From Lepeophtheirus salmonis (lineage: Eukaryota > Arthropoda > Copepoda > Siphonostomatoida > Caligidae), in NCBI RefSeq assembly GCF_016086655.4, contig NC_052138.2, forward strand, positions 38,141,403 through 38,205,402: a stretch of 64,000 bases of DNA, written 5' to 3'. A model generated the notes under the pieces. The model worked only from the letters and a program-made list of their open reading frames with translations, ran no database searches and had not been told where the DNA came from. This document shows positions 50,195-60,247 of this stretch, piece by piece (position 1 is the first letter of the stretch; every line of letters starts with the position of its first letter). The position numbers and the translations under genes were made by a program.

Positions 50195-51126
50195 TACAGG
50201 GAGCGGGGATCAAAGTGTCGCCTACTTTAAACCTTGATAACTTGAAAACGACATTATCAAATCAAAAACCAATTACCAAATAGGAAAGCTATTCTTGTCA
50301 GCTGACGATACGAAGTTCAGTTAGCATCATGCCGTCATCATATGAGGAGATAAAGAGCTATAAGTGGAACAAGGAGCTTTTGAGGTCCACCGTAGTCATG
50401 GCATTGGTTAATAATGGAGGTGAAATCTCCAATTCAACGATTGCTTCAACCTTAGGAGTGAATTTACGGACTGTTCAGCGTATCCGTAAGAAGATAGAGG
50501 ACACCTGGGATGTTGATGCCACCATAAAGAGGGCACCCAAGGAGGAGGGGCCGACAGGAAGGTCAGGGACACCGCCTTTGTCAACAAGGTGAAGAAGATG
50601 GTTGAGGATGACCCTACCAGGTCCATGAAGGCTATGGTGAGGGATCTGGGCTGCCATGGGTGTGGCAACAGGACTCAGCACCCTGCCGTGTGGCAACAGG
50701 ACTCAGCACCCTGCCATGTGTCCAAAATCTCCATGCAGCGGTTAACCGAGAACTGTTATAACGTCGTAACCAAGGACTTGTGGCCTCCTAACTCTCCAGA
50801 CCTTAATCCTTTGGAGTATTTTGTCTGGGGCTATGTCGAGAGACATACCAACAGACATCCCCATAGCACCAAGGCCAGCCTGATGGACTCCATCAAGGAG
50901 GTATTTGGCAACATGGACAATGAGATGGTCAGAAGAGCCTGCAGCCGGTTCAGAGGCCGTATTGAGGCCGTTATTGATGCCAACGGTGATTATATCAAAG
51001 GAATGGCTACTTTATACCTATATGCTCGGCATAGTTTTGATTTTCATTATAAAGTTAAAAATGTATATTTTGTATTGTTTTTTGTAGAAAAATATTTTGG
51101 CGACAATTTGATCCCCGCTCCCTGTA
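50195..51126 (+). mobile_element. Inner mariner with both TIRs, nested in the outer one
   Basis: Both ends are well preserved: left CAGGGAGCGGGGATCAAAGT followed by GTCGCC, right the inverted GGCGACAATTTGATCCCCGC followed by TCCCTG, with TA on each side (50195-50196 and 51125-51126). The gene starts at ATG 50329 (MPSSYEEIKSYKWNKELLR) and has the HTH STLGVNLRTVQRIRKK. A shift near 50575 leads to KKMVEDDPTRSMKAMVRDLG. An internal deletion then joins this to VWQQDSAPCHVSK, with the second catalytic D intact. The protein continues with WPPNSPDLNPLEYFVWGYVE and ends RIEAVIDANGDYIKG; the stop falls beyond the right TIR, read through into the outer element. The first acid is deleted and the third site reads E instead of D, 37 residues after the second. 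It is the best preserved mariner in the window. Confidence 0.9.
50661..50716 (+). repeat. 28-bp tandem duplication at a catalytic site
   Basis: TGTGGCAACAGGACTCAGCA followed by CCCTGCCG is repeated immediately, with one difference in the last base. The unit spans the codons for WQQDSAPC around the second catalytic D. Since 28 is not a multiple of three, the first copy is read in another frame and the second one in the correct frame. It lies exactly at the deletion junction of the inner mariner. Confidence 0.9.
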
Positions 51127-51785
51127 TATTTATATACAAAATGAAGGCCACCTGGGATGTCCATGGAATAAAATTGTTGAACGATTGGAACACCCATGAT
51201 AACCAAATAATCTTTTCTTCGGATGAGAAACAATGGAACATCAACAGATCCCACAACATCCAGAACAATAGATGGCGAGCCATAGAGAGAGCTAATGACG
51301 CCCACGTTTTTAAAACAAAGTTTTCGGTCAGCATCATGAGTCTTGGAGTCATTGCAGTGCCATGTCCTCCATCTTCTTTGAGCCAAAAGAGAGGGTGGGT
51401 GCCGGCAGGTACTGTAAACTCCTGTCTGACCAAGGGATACCTTGAATGAAAGCGGAGGCCATTGGTATCGAGTTCCTGTTTCAACAAGGCTTGTTCCTTC
51501 TCACAAGTGATGTATTTAACAAAACTTGTTAAAAAAAAAGAGTTGGTGCCATTTTGGAACACCCATACCTAGACCTCTAACTCGCCAGATATGAATCAAA
51601 TAGATTACTTCCTTTAAAGGAAGTTAGTGAGGAATGTATCTGCGACTTGAGACATTAGGATTGACACCTTGAAGGCCTCCATCATCAAGTACTGCAACAA
51701 ATATCCCCCAAGGACGTGCCAAGGCCTACAAATACTTTAGGCCTCATATCGGGCTAATGATTGCGAAGATAGGACACACAAAGAT

Positions 51786-52989
51786 TGAACTTTTTCTTTG
51801 CATTGCTCGAACTAGTAAATAAATTTTCGAGCGAGGGGTCTATAAAGAGCTTCCCCTGGAACCTCACTTCTTGATCTGATTACTTATCTACTGGTTTTTA
51901 ATTTTCTTTTCCTCCTTCATTAATTAAACATATAATATTTCAAATTCTTACATTGATTTGTTTGTGTTTTTCATTTTTATAATTATTATTTGGTTTATTT
52001 TATCATTTTTGACTATTGTGATATTATGTAAATAATAATAAAAAAAACAATTTATCAAGAAGGTAAAGATGCACAATATTATAATTATGGTTTTTATTCA
52101 TCTTTCTATGCAAATATACTTTTTTTTTTAAAGTACACTAATTACAAACTTTGGTTAAGTAGTAGTTAAAATTAATCAAAAATTTTGTTTAAACAAAGTA
52201 GTATAAATCTACGTGTTTAATTAGTATAATTCATTATTGTGTAAAAGTTGTCAAACATTTTTTAATTAATTAGTATATAACCTCATATTCATCCTTTTAA
52301 AATATAAAGATATATAAAGTTTCTAACCTTTACTTCCTTCCCAAATTGATCAAGATGATGTTAAACGTGGTCTGGCATTACCTGACGACTCTAAGTAACA
52401 ATAACAAAATTTAACAGCATGATTCTCAAAAAAATTAATATATTATATCTTTGGGATAGGTGGTAGTGGTAGTTTGTTATAGTGAGCTACTTAAGTTTAT
52501 CTACAAATGTATAACATAAACTACTGACTATATTTTATTATGAAACCCTCCTTATTGCAGGGACAGATAAAGCGATCAAAACATGTTTGAAGTTTAGCTC
52601 TTAAAGGGTGAGTCCAAAAAACTATTTTATACATGAGTTTTGGAATCATAAATTTGAGCAGTTTCACCAATTTTTGGCAGTGAAAACTAATGGATATAAT
52701 TACAAATATATTCAACGGATCATTGAACAAAAAATATGATAATATTTTGAGTATAACCTTCCAATTTTGCCAATATATGGCCTCATTGAAAAAGTGCTAT
52801 AATCATTGTTTTTTTAAATTAGAAATCTAATTTTAGAGGTTTCAATAAGTACTTTTTTTTTTTGAAATCAACATGAATATTCAGTCAATTATGAATATTT
52901 AATCTCAATTTTATAACAAAAAGCTCAAAAATCTTATTTAAAAAAATTAAGAAAAAAATTCAATTTTGACCCATTTTTCGTACAAGGCT
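51786..52989. other. AT-rich non-coding stretch
   Basis: CTCGAACTAGTAAATAAATT followed by TTCGAG at about 51808 is a short inverted motif. No genes. Confidence 0.4.
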
Positions 52990-53050
52990 CGAAGATGAAA
53001 TCCATACCCTTTTTGGGTCGCCTTTGAACCAAATGTCGTCATCGTATCAT
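52990..53050 (+). repeat. Dispersed repeat R3, copy 2
   Basis: Partner of 25713-25775: ATGAAATCCATACCC, TTTTTGGGTCGCC, GAACCAAATGTCGTC. Confidence 0.5.
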
Positions 53051-53199
53051 TTTTTTTTAAATCCCACGTAAAAGAGAGACAAAACTTCTGTCTAAATTTG
53101 TACCAATTGAAAATCTAAACTTGGAGCTCCGAGAGATTCAAATCAAAAAGGAAAAACGGAAATGCACCGTAGTTATGTGTCTAATTTTCTAATCAAGGA

Positions 53200-53991
53200 C
53201 AAATCAGTATAAAACCATTACACTGACAATGCCTTACATCCAGGAAACTTAGCATCCCGCCATTTGTCCGAAAAGTATCTTGCCTTGATTCAGGAGAAAT
53301 GCTACAACCTCGTGATCAAGGACATGTGGTCCATTAGCAGCCTCGATCTTAATCGGATGGATATTTTTGTTTGGGCTACTTTGAGCCTGACACTAATAGA
53401 CACACCCACACAACTAAAGTAAGTATGCTGGCTGGCTGAGACCTCTGTTCCACCAAGTTTCAAAAGCACTTATGATAGTTGGAGAAACATTTTTGTTAAT
53501 TTGTTCAAATAAAGATAGGTGAGAGTGGCTCATCTCCAAAATACATTTTATTCTACCCTTTGAGATCTTTAGGGCAATAATAATCCTCAATTCCTTCTCT
53601 ATCAATTGGAGATACGAATAAACAATGTTTTAGAATGTGTATTAATAATTATTTGTCAGAACTATCTCAAGATCCTCTCTTTGTGATATGATTAATTTAT
53701 CAGATCTCTGGATTTGACAGGTTTTTTTATTTGTTTATTTTCCTTTTGTCGTTGATCTATTATTAATTGAATATGTAATTGTCACTTCTTCTTTTCTTTA
53801 ATCAGAACAAGGTTATAATGTTTCCATTGTTTTATAAATGTAATGTTTAAAATAAATAAATACATTTAACCCGTAAAAAACCAAAAAATAACCCACTTAG
53901 GATCCATGCCCAGGGAGCTTGTCCTCAAGGGCTCCTCCTACTCCAGAGGCCGTATTGAGGCCTTGATTGAGGCTCAAAACACTTACTTACA
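53200..53991 (+). mobile_element. Mariner relic, C-terminal half, split by about 450 bp
   Basis: The first block reads ASRHLSEKYLALIQEKCYN then LVIKDMWSISSLDLNRMDIF and VWA, continuing in another frame with FEPDTNRHTHTTK. It holds the third catalytic D; the second acid position reads N (within GNLASRH). About 450 bases of non-transposase sequence follow. The transposase ending then reappears at 53899-53991 as GSMPRELVLKGSSYSRGRIE then ALIEAQNTYLQ and a stop. The spacing shows that something was inserted into the C-terminal coding region. No N-terminal region and no TIRs were found. Confidence 0.75.
53419..53900. other. Insertion with intron-like borders within a mariner relic
   Basis: The insertion starts at AAAG|GTAAGT-like sequence (AAAGTAAGTATG, GT at 53419) and ends at CCCACTTAG (AG at 53900), as an intron would. 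Splicing would leave the reading frame off by one, and about 11 conserved codons would be missing. An inserted small element is therefore the simpler explanation. The insert itself has no coding family. Confidence 0.4.
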
Positions 53992-54807
53992 ATGATTTTG
54001 TTTTTATTTGAAAAGAAAATTATTGACTTGATGTTTTTTTTTAAAGAGAGGGGCAGGGATTTTATCTTCGGTGTCCCGTATACAAAAATATTTTTTTACC
54101 AATGTTTAAACTCCAATTCTAAAAAATCAGAAAATTTGAACGACGACTCTTATATAAGACTTGACAATATAGGCTAAAAAACAAAAAACAACAACTGTGA
54201 AACTCATTTGGGGAGTATTGTTTGCAAATGACTATCATCATTCAACATACTCAAGCTAAAAAAGATATAAATTACATTATATACATTGTTTGGCTGTAAA
54301 ACCTTGAGGTGAATAGTAACTACAAATAGGTACATTGCATTGTTGATTTTTGATGCATTGTATTTTGTTTTTGAACATATTCCAAGGAGATATTTTTATT
54401 ATCTATGTACTTGTTGTATACATTATTATCTCGTTTATATCTAAGATGATTACATTTAATTTTAAATTATTTCATTCTATATCGGAATTAGAAATCTGCA
54501 TTTATGTTTTGTTTTTAGTATATTTCAACGTCCAAATGTAAATTATATAGTATCGAGACCAAAATTATTGACAAATTGTACTTTATGTTACAATTAAATC
54601 AAAATTTTAAGTTTTTTCTTTCATTTTGCAATCCATTCTAAAAAAATTATGTTATTTTTATGTTCCTCTTTTTGAATTTTACGTTATGATACAAACGGTA
54701 ACGGGAAGTTAATGAGTCATCCTTTGTGCATAAACAAACTATAATAAACATATTGGCATCATGAGAGAGCAAGAAATCGAAATGCAGTGCATCTAAGATT
54801 TAATATT
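53992..54807. other. AT-rich non-coding stretch
   Basis: Nothing recognisable. Confidence 0.45.
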
Positions 54808-54920
54808 AACAAATTCTAATTCAACCAATCAACATTTAAAACACTGATTACGCAAAAAAAAACATCGACACCTGAAAACAAAGTATTGTATATATTTGTC
54901 TGTTAATGAGGTAACACTGT
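54808..54920 (-). repeat. Dispersed repeat R1, copy 3
   Basis: The reverse complement has ACAGTGTTACCTCATTAACA, then TTTTTGCGTAATC and ATGTTGATTGGTTGAATTAG directly after, without the extra sequence of copy 1. Confidence 0.5.
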
Positions 54921-56022
54921 TTTATTTTCATGAGTGAAAGTGAATGGAACCTTTGCACACTGAGTATAAGATATAATAAAATCCTTAACCTATTGTCCAC
55001 TGATTTTTTTTCTGGAATTTTTTTATTTAATAAATACCTCCACTACTACTTAAACCTACACGTTCTAAGATTTCAGAGCCCGTGCGCTTGTTAATAAATC
55101 ATAATTCTTTAATCAAAGATCTTCCATTGAATAATATTAATAACACATTTGATCCATATTCCAATCAAATATTAAAATTTTTATGGATTTTGTATATTTA
55201 TTTACTTCATTTTGAGGTATATAATTATTAATAGAGAAGTATAAAAATACGAAATTATAATTAGCAGATATTAGGGAAGGGATTAGTTCATTTAGTTACC
55301 AACTTTTTTTTGAATTTTGATTGCTGTTAGTTTGGAAAAAGTGTGAATTTGTTAAGGAAATAACCTATGAAAATTTTCATTTTTTTTTATATCATCTTAA
55401 GGTAGCAAATGAAGTTCAAAATTTAATAGGGGACAAAATTTATTTATTTCGTCAATGAAGATTAAAATACAGTATTTATCATTATTTTGTATTTGTTAAT
55501 AAAAATAAACATTATTTTATCCAATTTTTTTTTCCTAAAGCTACCCTAAGGAGTAAAAGGAGATAATAAAATTAAATTGATCTCTTCTTCCTGAAAATGT
55601 AAACAAATAAATGTGTTCTTTTTTCTTATCATCCAATTTTCCTAACTTTTTTTTTTGTTTCATAAGACAATTTAAGAAAAAAATTAAGTTGACAATTTTT
55701 GTAGGTTACAAAATTATCTATTAAAACTAATTATAAAAAGTAATGAAAAATATCTTCTTAGTATCTAGTTAACTAAATAAAGAGTTTCTGCCTCTTTTCA
55801 TGATTTGATCGATATGTACGAACTAAAGATGACCTCGTAGGAGAAGGCAATTTTGCATAAGTAAATATTATAGCATATGTAAGCTTTTCTGAACCATCCG
55901 TAATCGAAGTTCGAAAAAAGTTGAAAATCAAACCACTATATTGGAAAAAATTATTCCAATATGTTTTTATTTAGATTTTAAACTGTTTTGTCAACTTATA
56001 ATTTTGAAGTTTTAAAAGTGTT
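54921..56022. other. AT-rich non-coding stretch
   Basis: Nothing recognisable. Confidence 0.45.
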
Positions 56023-56265
56023 GTGTCAGTCGTTATTTAGGACTAAATACTGTCGAACGCCCAGTTACTTCTTGGTCCAGTACAGTTCAGTACTACCTAT
56101 CAGTCCTAAAAACTTACAAAGTTCAGTCGTTGACAAGGTCACTCAACTTCATTTTTTTTTTTTTAATTAGTTCTGGTACTGACAGTCCGAAGGACCAATA
56201 GTCTTAAGGACCTATCCTCAAATAATGATAGAAACGGTCCTAAGAATGGAGTAGAATGAATAAAC
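56023..56265 (-). repeat. Dispersed repeat R4, copy 2
   Basis: The reverse complement parallels 47651-47820, starting TTGTTTATTCATTCTACTCC and including AGGTCCTTAAGACTATTGGT, ACCAGAACT, GGACTGATAGG and GGACCAAGAAGTAACTGGG. A T-tract of about 14 bases interrupts it. Confidence 0.5.
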
Positions 56266-56322
56266 AAGTACTGTGCAACACTATTTTGAAAGTATATTTA
56301 AATTACATTATTCTACAAACAC

Positions 56323-56858
56323 TGGGTTGGCAGGAAAACGTGAACTGTTTATTAATGTTAATTTTCTCATTAATATAGGAAGGTTTTATGTCAATACTTT
56401 TTGAAATTCTGGTTTAAGCCATCTTTTGTGTATAAGCAGACTATATCACAAATTTAGTCATCCCGTAATCATAAGTTAACTAAAAAGCAGCATATTACAG
56501 ATGTCCTAGATGCTGAATTTGAAATAACGAGGATTATGGATATTGTGAAGTTATCCAGGAGCCTGGTTTTCAAAGTGGCAAAGGTAAAGAATAATGGAGA
56601 AGACTTCTCCGGGAAAGGAGAAAGTGGATGGCACAATTTAAAGAGGAATCCAGTGATCGTTTTTAGCATGGAGAAGAAGTTCAAAGATGATCCCACCATA
56701 TTGATGGATTCCTTCGGCAACGACTTCTTTATGGTCGCTAGGTCCATCGGAAGGGTTGTAGAGGGCAATCTGGGAGTTTCCATATACACAAGGGCACACG
56801 CCACCTTCTGATAAAGGTTATGGTGACTCGAGAGTCCACGTTTTGCTTCCAAACCCTT
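56323..56858 (+). mobile_element. Deletion-derivative mariner with worn TIRs, N-terminal coding only
   Basis: Left TGGGTTGGCAGGAAAACGTG and right, read inward, AGGGTTTGGAAGCAAAACGT are inverted repeats, and the same GCAGCAAAACGT core ends the 22.5-kb mariner. The 91-codon frame from ATG 56536 begins MDIVKLSRSLVFKVAKVKN, an HTH region. It continues KKFKDDPTILMDSF and then RSIGRVVEGNLGVSIYTR, which corresponds to the second helix-turn-helix. Coding then stops, and the right TIR follows within about 25 bases, so the entire catalytic domain has been deleted. The terminal TA dinucleotides are no longer visible. Confidence 0.65.
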
Positions 56859-57365
56859 TGTGAATTAGCAGTGCCGTATGTCAGGAAGATTTTTTGGTCC
56901 GCTTTACAAGGGTAAACGTTTGATTTTCAGTGGTGAACGTGGGATATTTAAACAGGGCAAATGCTACAGCACAGATTAAATCTTGCAAGAATATCGTCCA
57001 ATGGACTGTCTGACCATTATTTTCTTCAGGCAAACATTGGGAAAAATAAAGTGAAAGGAAAAACTCTAGACGGAAAGTCAATGGCGACCTATTCAAGGAA
57101 GGAGTATAATGGAGTATAAAATGCACGGTGCAAGAATGAGAGAAAATTTTTGAACTATACAATTAAGTCAAACAATTTAAACCTCCTTAAATATTTTTAA
57201 AATAATAACGGATGAAGATAATGAACGAGATTATAATATACCATGAAACGGTTACATCGACAGAAAATAAATTATGTTCACAAGTCTTGATGTTCTTAAC
57301 TCGCATGTATACGTGGTGATGTGTTTGAAAAAAATGAAGAAAAAAATGCATGTGTTCTTTATCAT
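56859..57365. other. Non-coding stretch
   Basis: No coding signal is convincing. The 3' end of the neighbouring hAT element should lie in here, but I could not find a terminal repeat. Confidence 0.35.
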
Positions 57366-57367
57366 GA

Positions 57368-60247
57368 TTAGAAGAAAAAGTTTTTCCTCTCTTTCCTTGA
57401 CGCAAAGGTGTCAATCAAACTGTCCATGTCTTCATGGAGCACCTTGTCCACCATCACCCTGTCCATGTTCAAGAGGGTGAGGTAGGAGAGCCTCTCCTGG
57501 TCCATGGTGGTCCTCATGTGATTCTTGAGCCTTCTGAGACAGGATAATGACCGCTCCGCCTCACAGCTGCTGATGGGCATTGAGGCCAGGATAACGATCA
57601 CCCTGTATAGCTCCGGCATCAGGCGGAACACTCCCGAGCTTATTAACTCCGCAGCAATTTGTGACGAAACCATGTCTTCTGTGTCAATATCTGCCCAGAG
57701 AAACATAAATTTTAAACTTATAATGCAAAATGAAACATAATAATATTAACCTTGAATTGCTGGAAGATTGCATGGTCTGACTGGAGCTGCTCCAGTTCAA
57801 GTCTGTAGTGCTTGGCGACACGCTCAATGACACAGGTCTCCACTTCACTGTCATTGACGATTGCAATGAGATCCATTGTGATGTTTTTATCGTCGGTGGC
57901 AAATCTGCTCTCAAGCTCTAATACAATCTTATTGATTACAACATCGAAATGTGTTTCACGGAAGTAGGATTCAGTTGTTCCTTTCCACTTTATTCTCCTT
58001 GGAATCTTCGCCTCTTTGAATTCCAAATCAATTGAGTCCTCCTGGTCAAATACTGATTTAATGTCAGACGACTTCAACTCAGCAAGTTTCCCGATTGATT
58101 CAAAGATTTCCCCATTCTTAAGATCTTCAAGAGTCCTAATCACTAGGTTGACGTGTTTCCAGGCCTTTGTTAGGTCAACCTTTCTGCCTTGAAGTCCATC
58201 TGACAAGCTAGATGTGTGTCTGAGGAGTGTCTTCAACAGTTCAATGCCGAAAACAAATTCGTGACTAAAGATGCTGTTGAGCAGAGAAGTTGCTGTTGAA
58301 CTCGACAATGTATCTATATCTTTTCACATTAGTATGAGGGTCTTCATGATTCTGACCATCCCTAGAGATACAGCGTGTGCAGCATCGTAGCGGAGACTCC
58401 AGCAGGTAGCAGACTGGTTCTTCAGGGTCATCATCTTACATGCTCCTCATCTTTACTTGTTATCTTCACCGACTTGTAGATTGCTGACCTCTTTGGTGAC
58501 CCTTCAATGAAGTTGTATAAAATTTGTACTGTCCCCATTGTATTTCTCAACAGGGTTATATCTGAGAGAAGATCCTTGACTACAAGATTGAGGGCATGGG
58601 CGTAGCAGTGGATGTAGACACACAGTGGGGCTGCTTCCTTCCACCTGGCGGCAAGACCGTTCTTGATATGACGGATATGTTGGAGGCACCGTCCACGGCC
58701 AGGGAGACAGTGCGGGCGGGGTTAAGGCCGAGATCCTTGACAGCCTCGTGAAGCTTCTCAAACAAATATTTGCTGTTAGTCTGGGTAACTTTTACAAACT
58801 TGAGGAAGCTCTCTTTCTTGATGCCTTCACTCGTCAGATATCCCAGTGACAGACTGAACTGCTCCGTGTTTGACATATCTGATGTCTCATCAACAATCAC
58901 AGAGAACCAGTAGTCATCATCGCCGGCACAAGTCTTGACATCTTCAATTATATTTTCCGTCACTTTGGATGCTATAATCTCTATCAGCTCATTTTGGATG
59001 TCAGGTGAAGTCCATTTGGCAAAACCTGCCCCAGCTGAACCAAATTTTTGACTTCGGCCTCCAGTTTATCTTTGAGAATATGATTGTCGTGTGAACGCAG
59101 GGACAAAAGCTCCAAGAAGTTTCGTCGATTGTTTTCATTAGATTCCGTCAACTTTTCTCTTGTTTCGGAATCGCCCCTAAAAGCCAATCCTTGCTTTGCG
59201 AGGAACCCAACAGTTTCGAAAAGATACCTCAAATAAGCTCGCCACTTCACAACTTCCTCAGCATGTTGAACTGAACATGGCCGATAACCGAGGTATTCTT
59301 TCTCTTTGATGTGAGGAAATTGATCCACTTTTCCATCGACAGTTTGTGTTTTTGTTGTTAGAATGAACTTTCAACGAGGAACTGTTTTTCCATGTTTTGA
59401 ACTCAAATTTCCCAAGGTTGGAAATGGAAAATTTGGAACCGGCGAAACACTTGGCTGACTTTTCAACCTCGTCGTATTCTAGCCACGGGAACTTACGGAA
59501 CCAATCATATTGAAAGTCTCTGGAATATTTGTCATCTATCTGAGGACTGTATGTTTGTAACTTGGGCTGTAGAGGATGATCTTTCTCAACTTTAGGCACA
59601 GTGTCCCGCTCAGTCTCCACTCTGGTTCTGGTCTGGATGTCCTTCCGCTTTGGCTCCCGCCCGGTAAGTATCGGGTCACCAAGCTGGCTCGTGAAGACAG
59701 GGTACTCTGGGCCTCCGTCCATAAACTCCATCTCCTCAGTCTTGCTCTTCTCACCTCCCTGGACATTGTCGCTAGTCTCCGAGTCCTCTGCAGAGGTAAT
59801 ATTGTTGTTGTTGACTACAGAGAGCTGCTCGGGAGAGAAGATTGGTCCGATATCGAGATTAGGAAGTCTTATTCCATGAGAAATCCGTCCGCTGGGGTAA
59901 TTTGATGAGTCGCCATTATTTTCTGTGTCTGCAGTAACTTTCTCTTCAGCAGAAACGGACTTTTCAGATCTTGGTTCAGGCAGTAAGGCCTCAACTCGAG
60001 CAGGGTCATCGGGACAGGAGGAGGCAGTGACTGACGATGAGGATGTAGCAGAGGAAGTTTTCTTAACAGCAAAGTTCAATGTTTTCTGCTTCTTATGATC
60101 AATTTTCACTTGATACTTGCAACTGGGGTCATTCTTATGGAGTTTAACTTTGTGATCATTAAAGTTGTCCTTCTGTATTTCCTTCTGACAGATAGAACAA
60201 ATCACCAACTCTCTGTTAAAATGCGTTTTTCGCTTCCCGTGATACAT
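57368..60247 (-). mobile_element. hAT transposase relic (ZMYM1/DUF4371 type), nearly full length
   Basis: Reverse-strand coding starts at ATG 60247 (MYHGKRKTHFNRELV). It first has a C2H2-like finger (CSIC...DHKVKLH), then a long Ser/Glu-rich linker, then a TTF-type finger (WFRKFPWLEYDEVEKSAKCF), in which the second cysteine reads G. After a frameshift near 59340 come WRAYLRYLFETVGFLAKQGL then AFRGD and NFLELL (DUF4371). A shift near 59020 leads to FSVIVDETSDMSNTEQFSLS with the first catalytic D and DGASNIS with the second. HCYAHALNLVV and CWSLRYDAAHAV follow in other frames, then a 196-codon open frame (57718-58308). A likely 60-base intron (57691-57750) precedes the dimerisation end ISSCEAERSLSCLRRLKNHM, with the expected catalytic E. 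At least four frameshifts and a stop make it inactive. No 8-bp duplication or TIR was identified with certainty. Confidence 0.9.
57691..57750 (-). other. Probable 60-base intron of the hAT transposase gene
   Basis: On the reverse strand the exon ends TTCCAGCAATTCAAG, followed by GTTAATATT; the intron ends TTCTCTGGGCAG before ATATTGACACAGAAG. The downstream exon reads DIDTEDMVSSQIAAEL in a frame one base off from the upstream exon, presumably through a later single-base change. Confidence 0.45.

Larger units (their letters stand above)
49753..51785 (+). mobile_element. Outer mariner, interrupted by a second mariner
   Basis: The left TIR, TACAGGGTCATTCAGAGAAA, starts at TA 49753. Coding starts at ATG 49902 (MEET, stop, RNTIIEFAF, TGHSPTYMKKIHYYPK) and includes VSKVCNSLQGHNYRLDKR in another frame, the N-terminal DNA-binding region. 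At 50195 it is cut by another mariner. It resumes at 51127 with KATWDVHGIKLLNDW, then IIFSSDEKQWNINRSHN holding the first catalytic D. FSVSIMSLGVIA follows, then FLFQQGLFLL, where the second D is lost. NSPDMNQIDYFL carries the third D. The C-terminus ends near 51780. No right TIR was found. Frameshifts and stops are spread over both halves, so the enzyme is dead. Confidence 0.85.

Noticed and set aside
59536..59905. Open frames on both strands over the hAT linker
   Set aside because: They are shadows of the Ser/Glu-rich linker of the hAT transposase.
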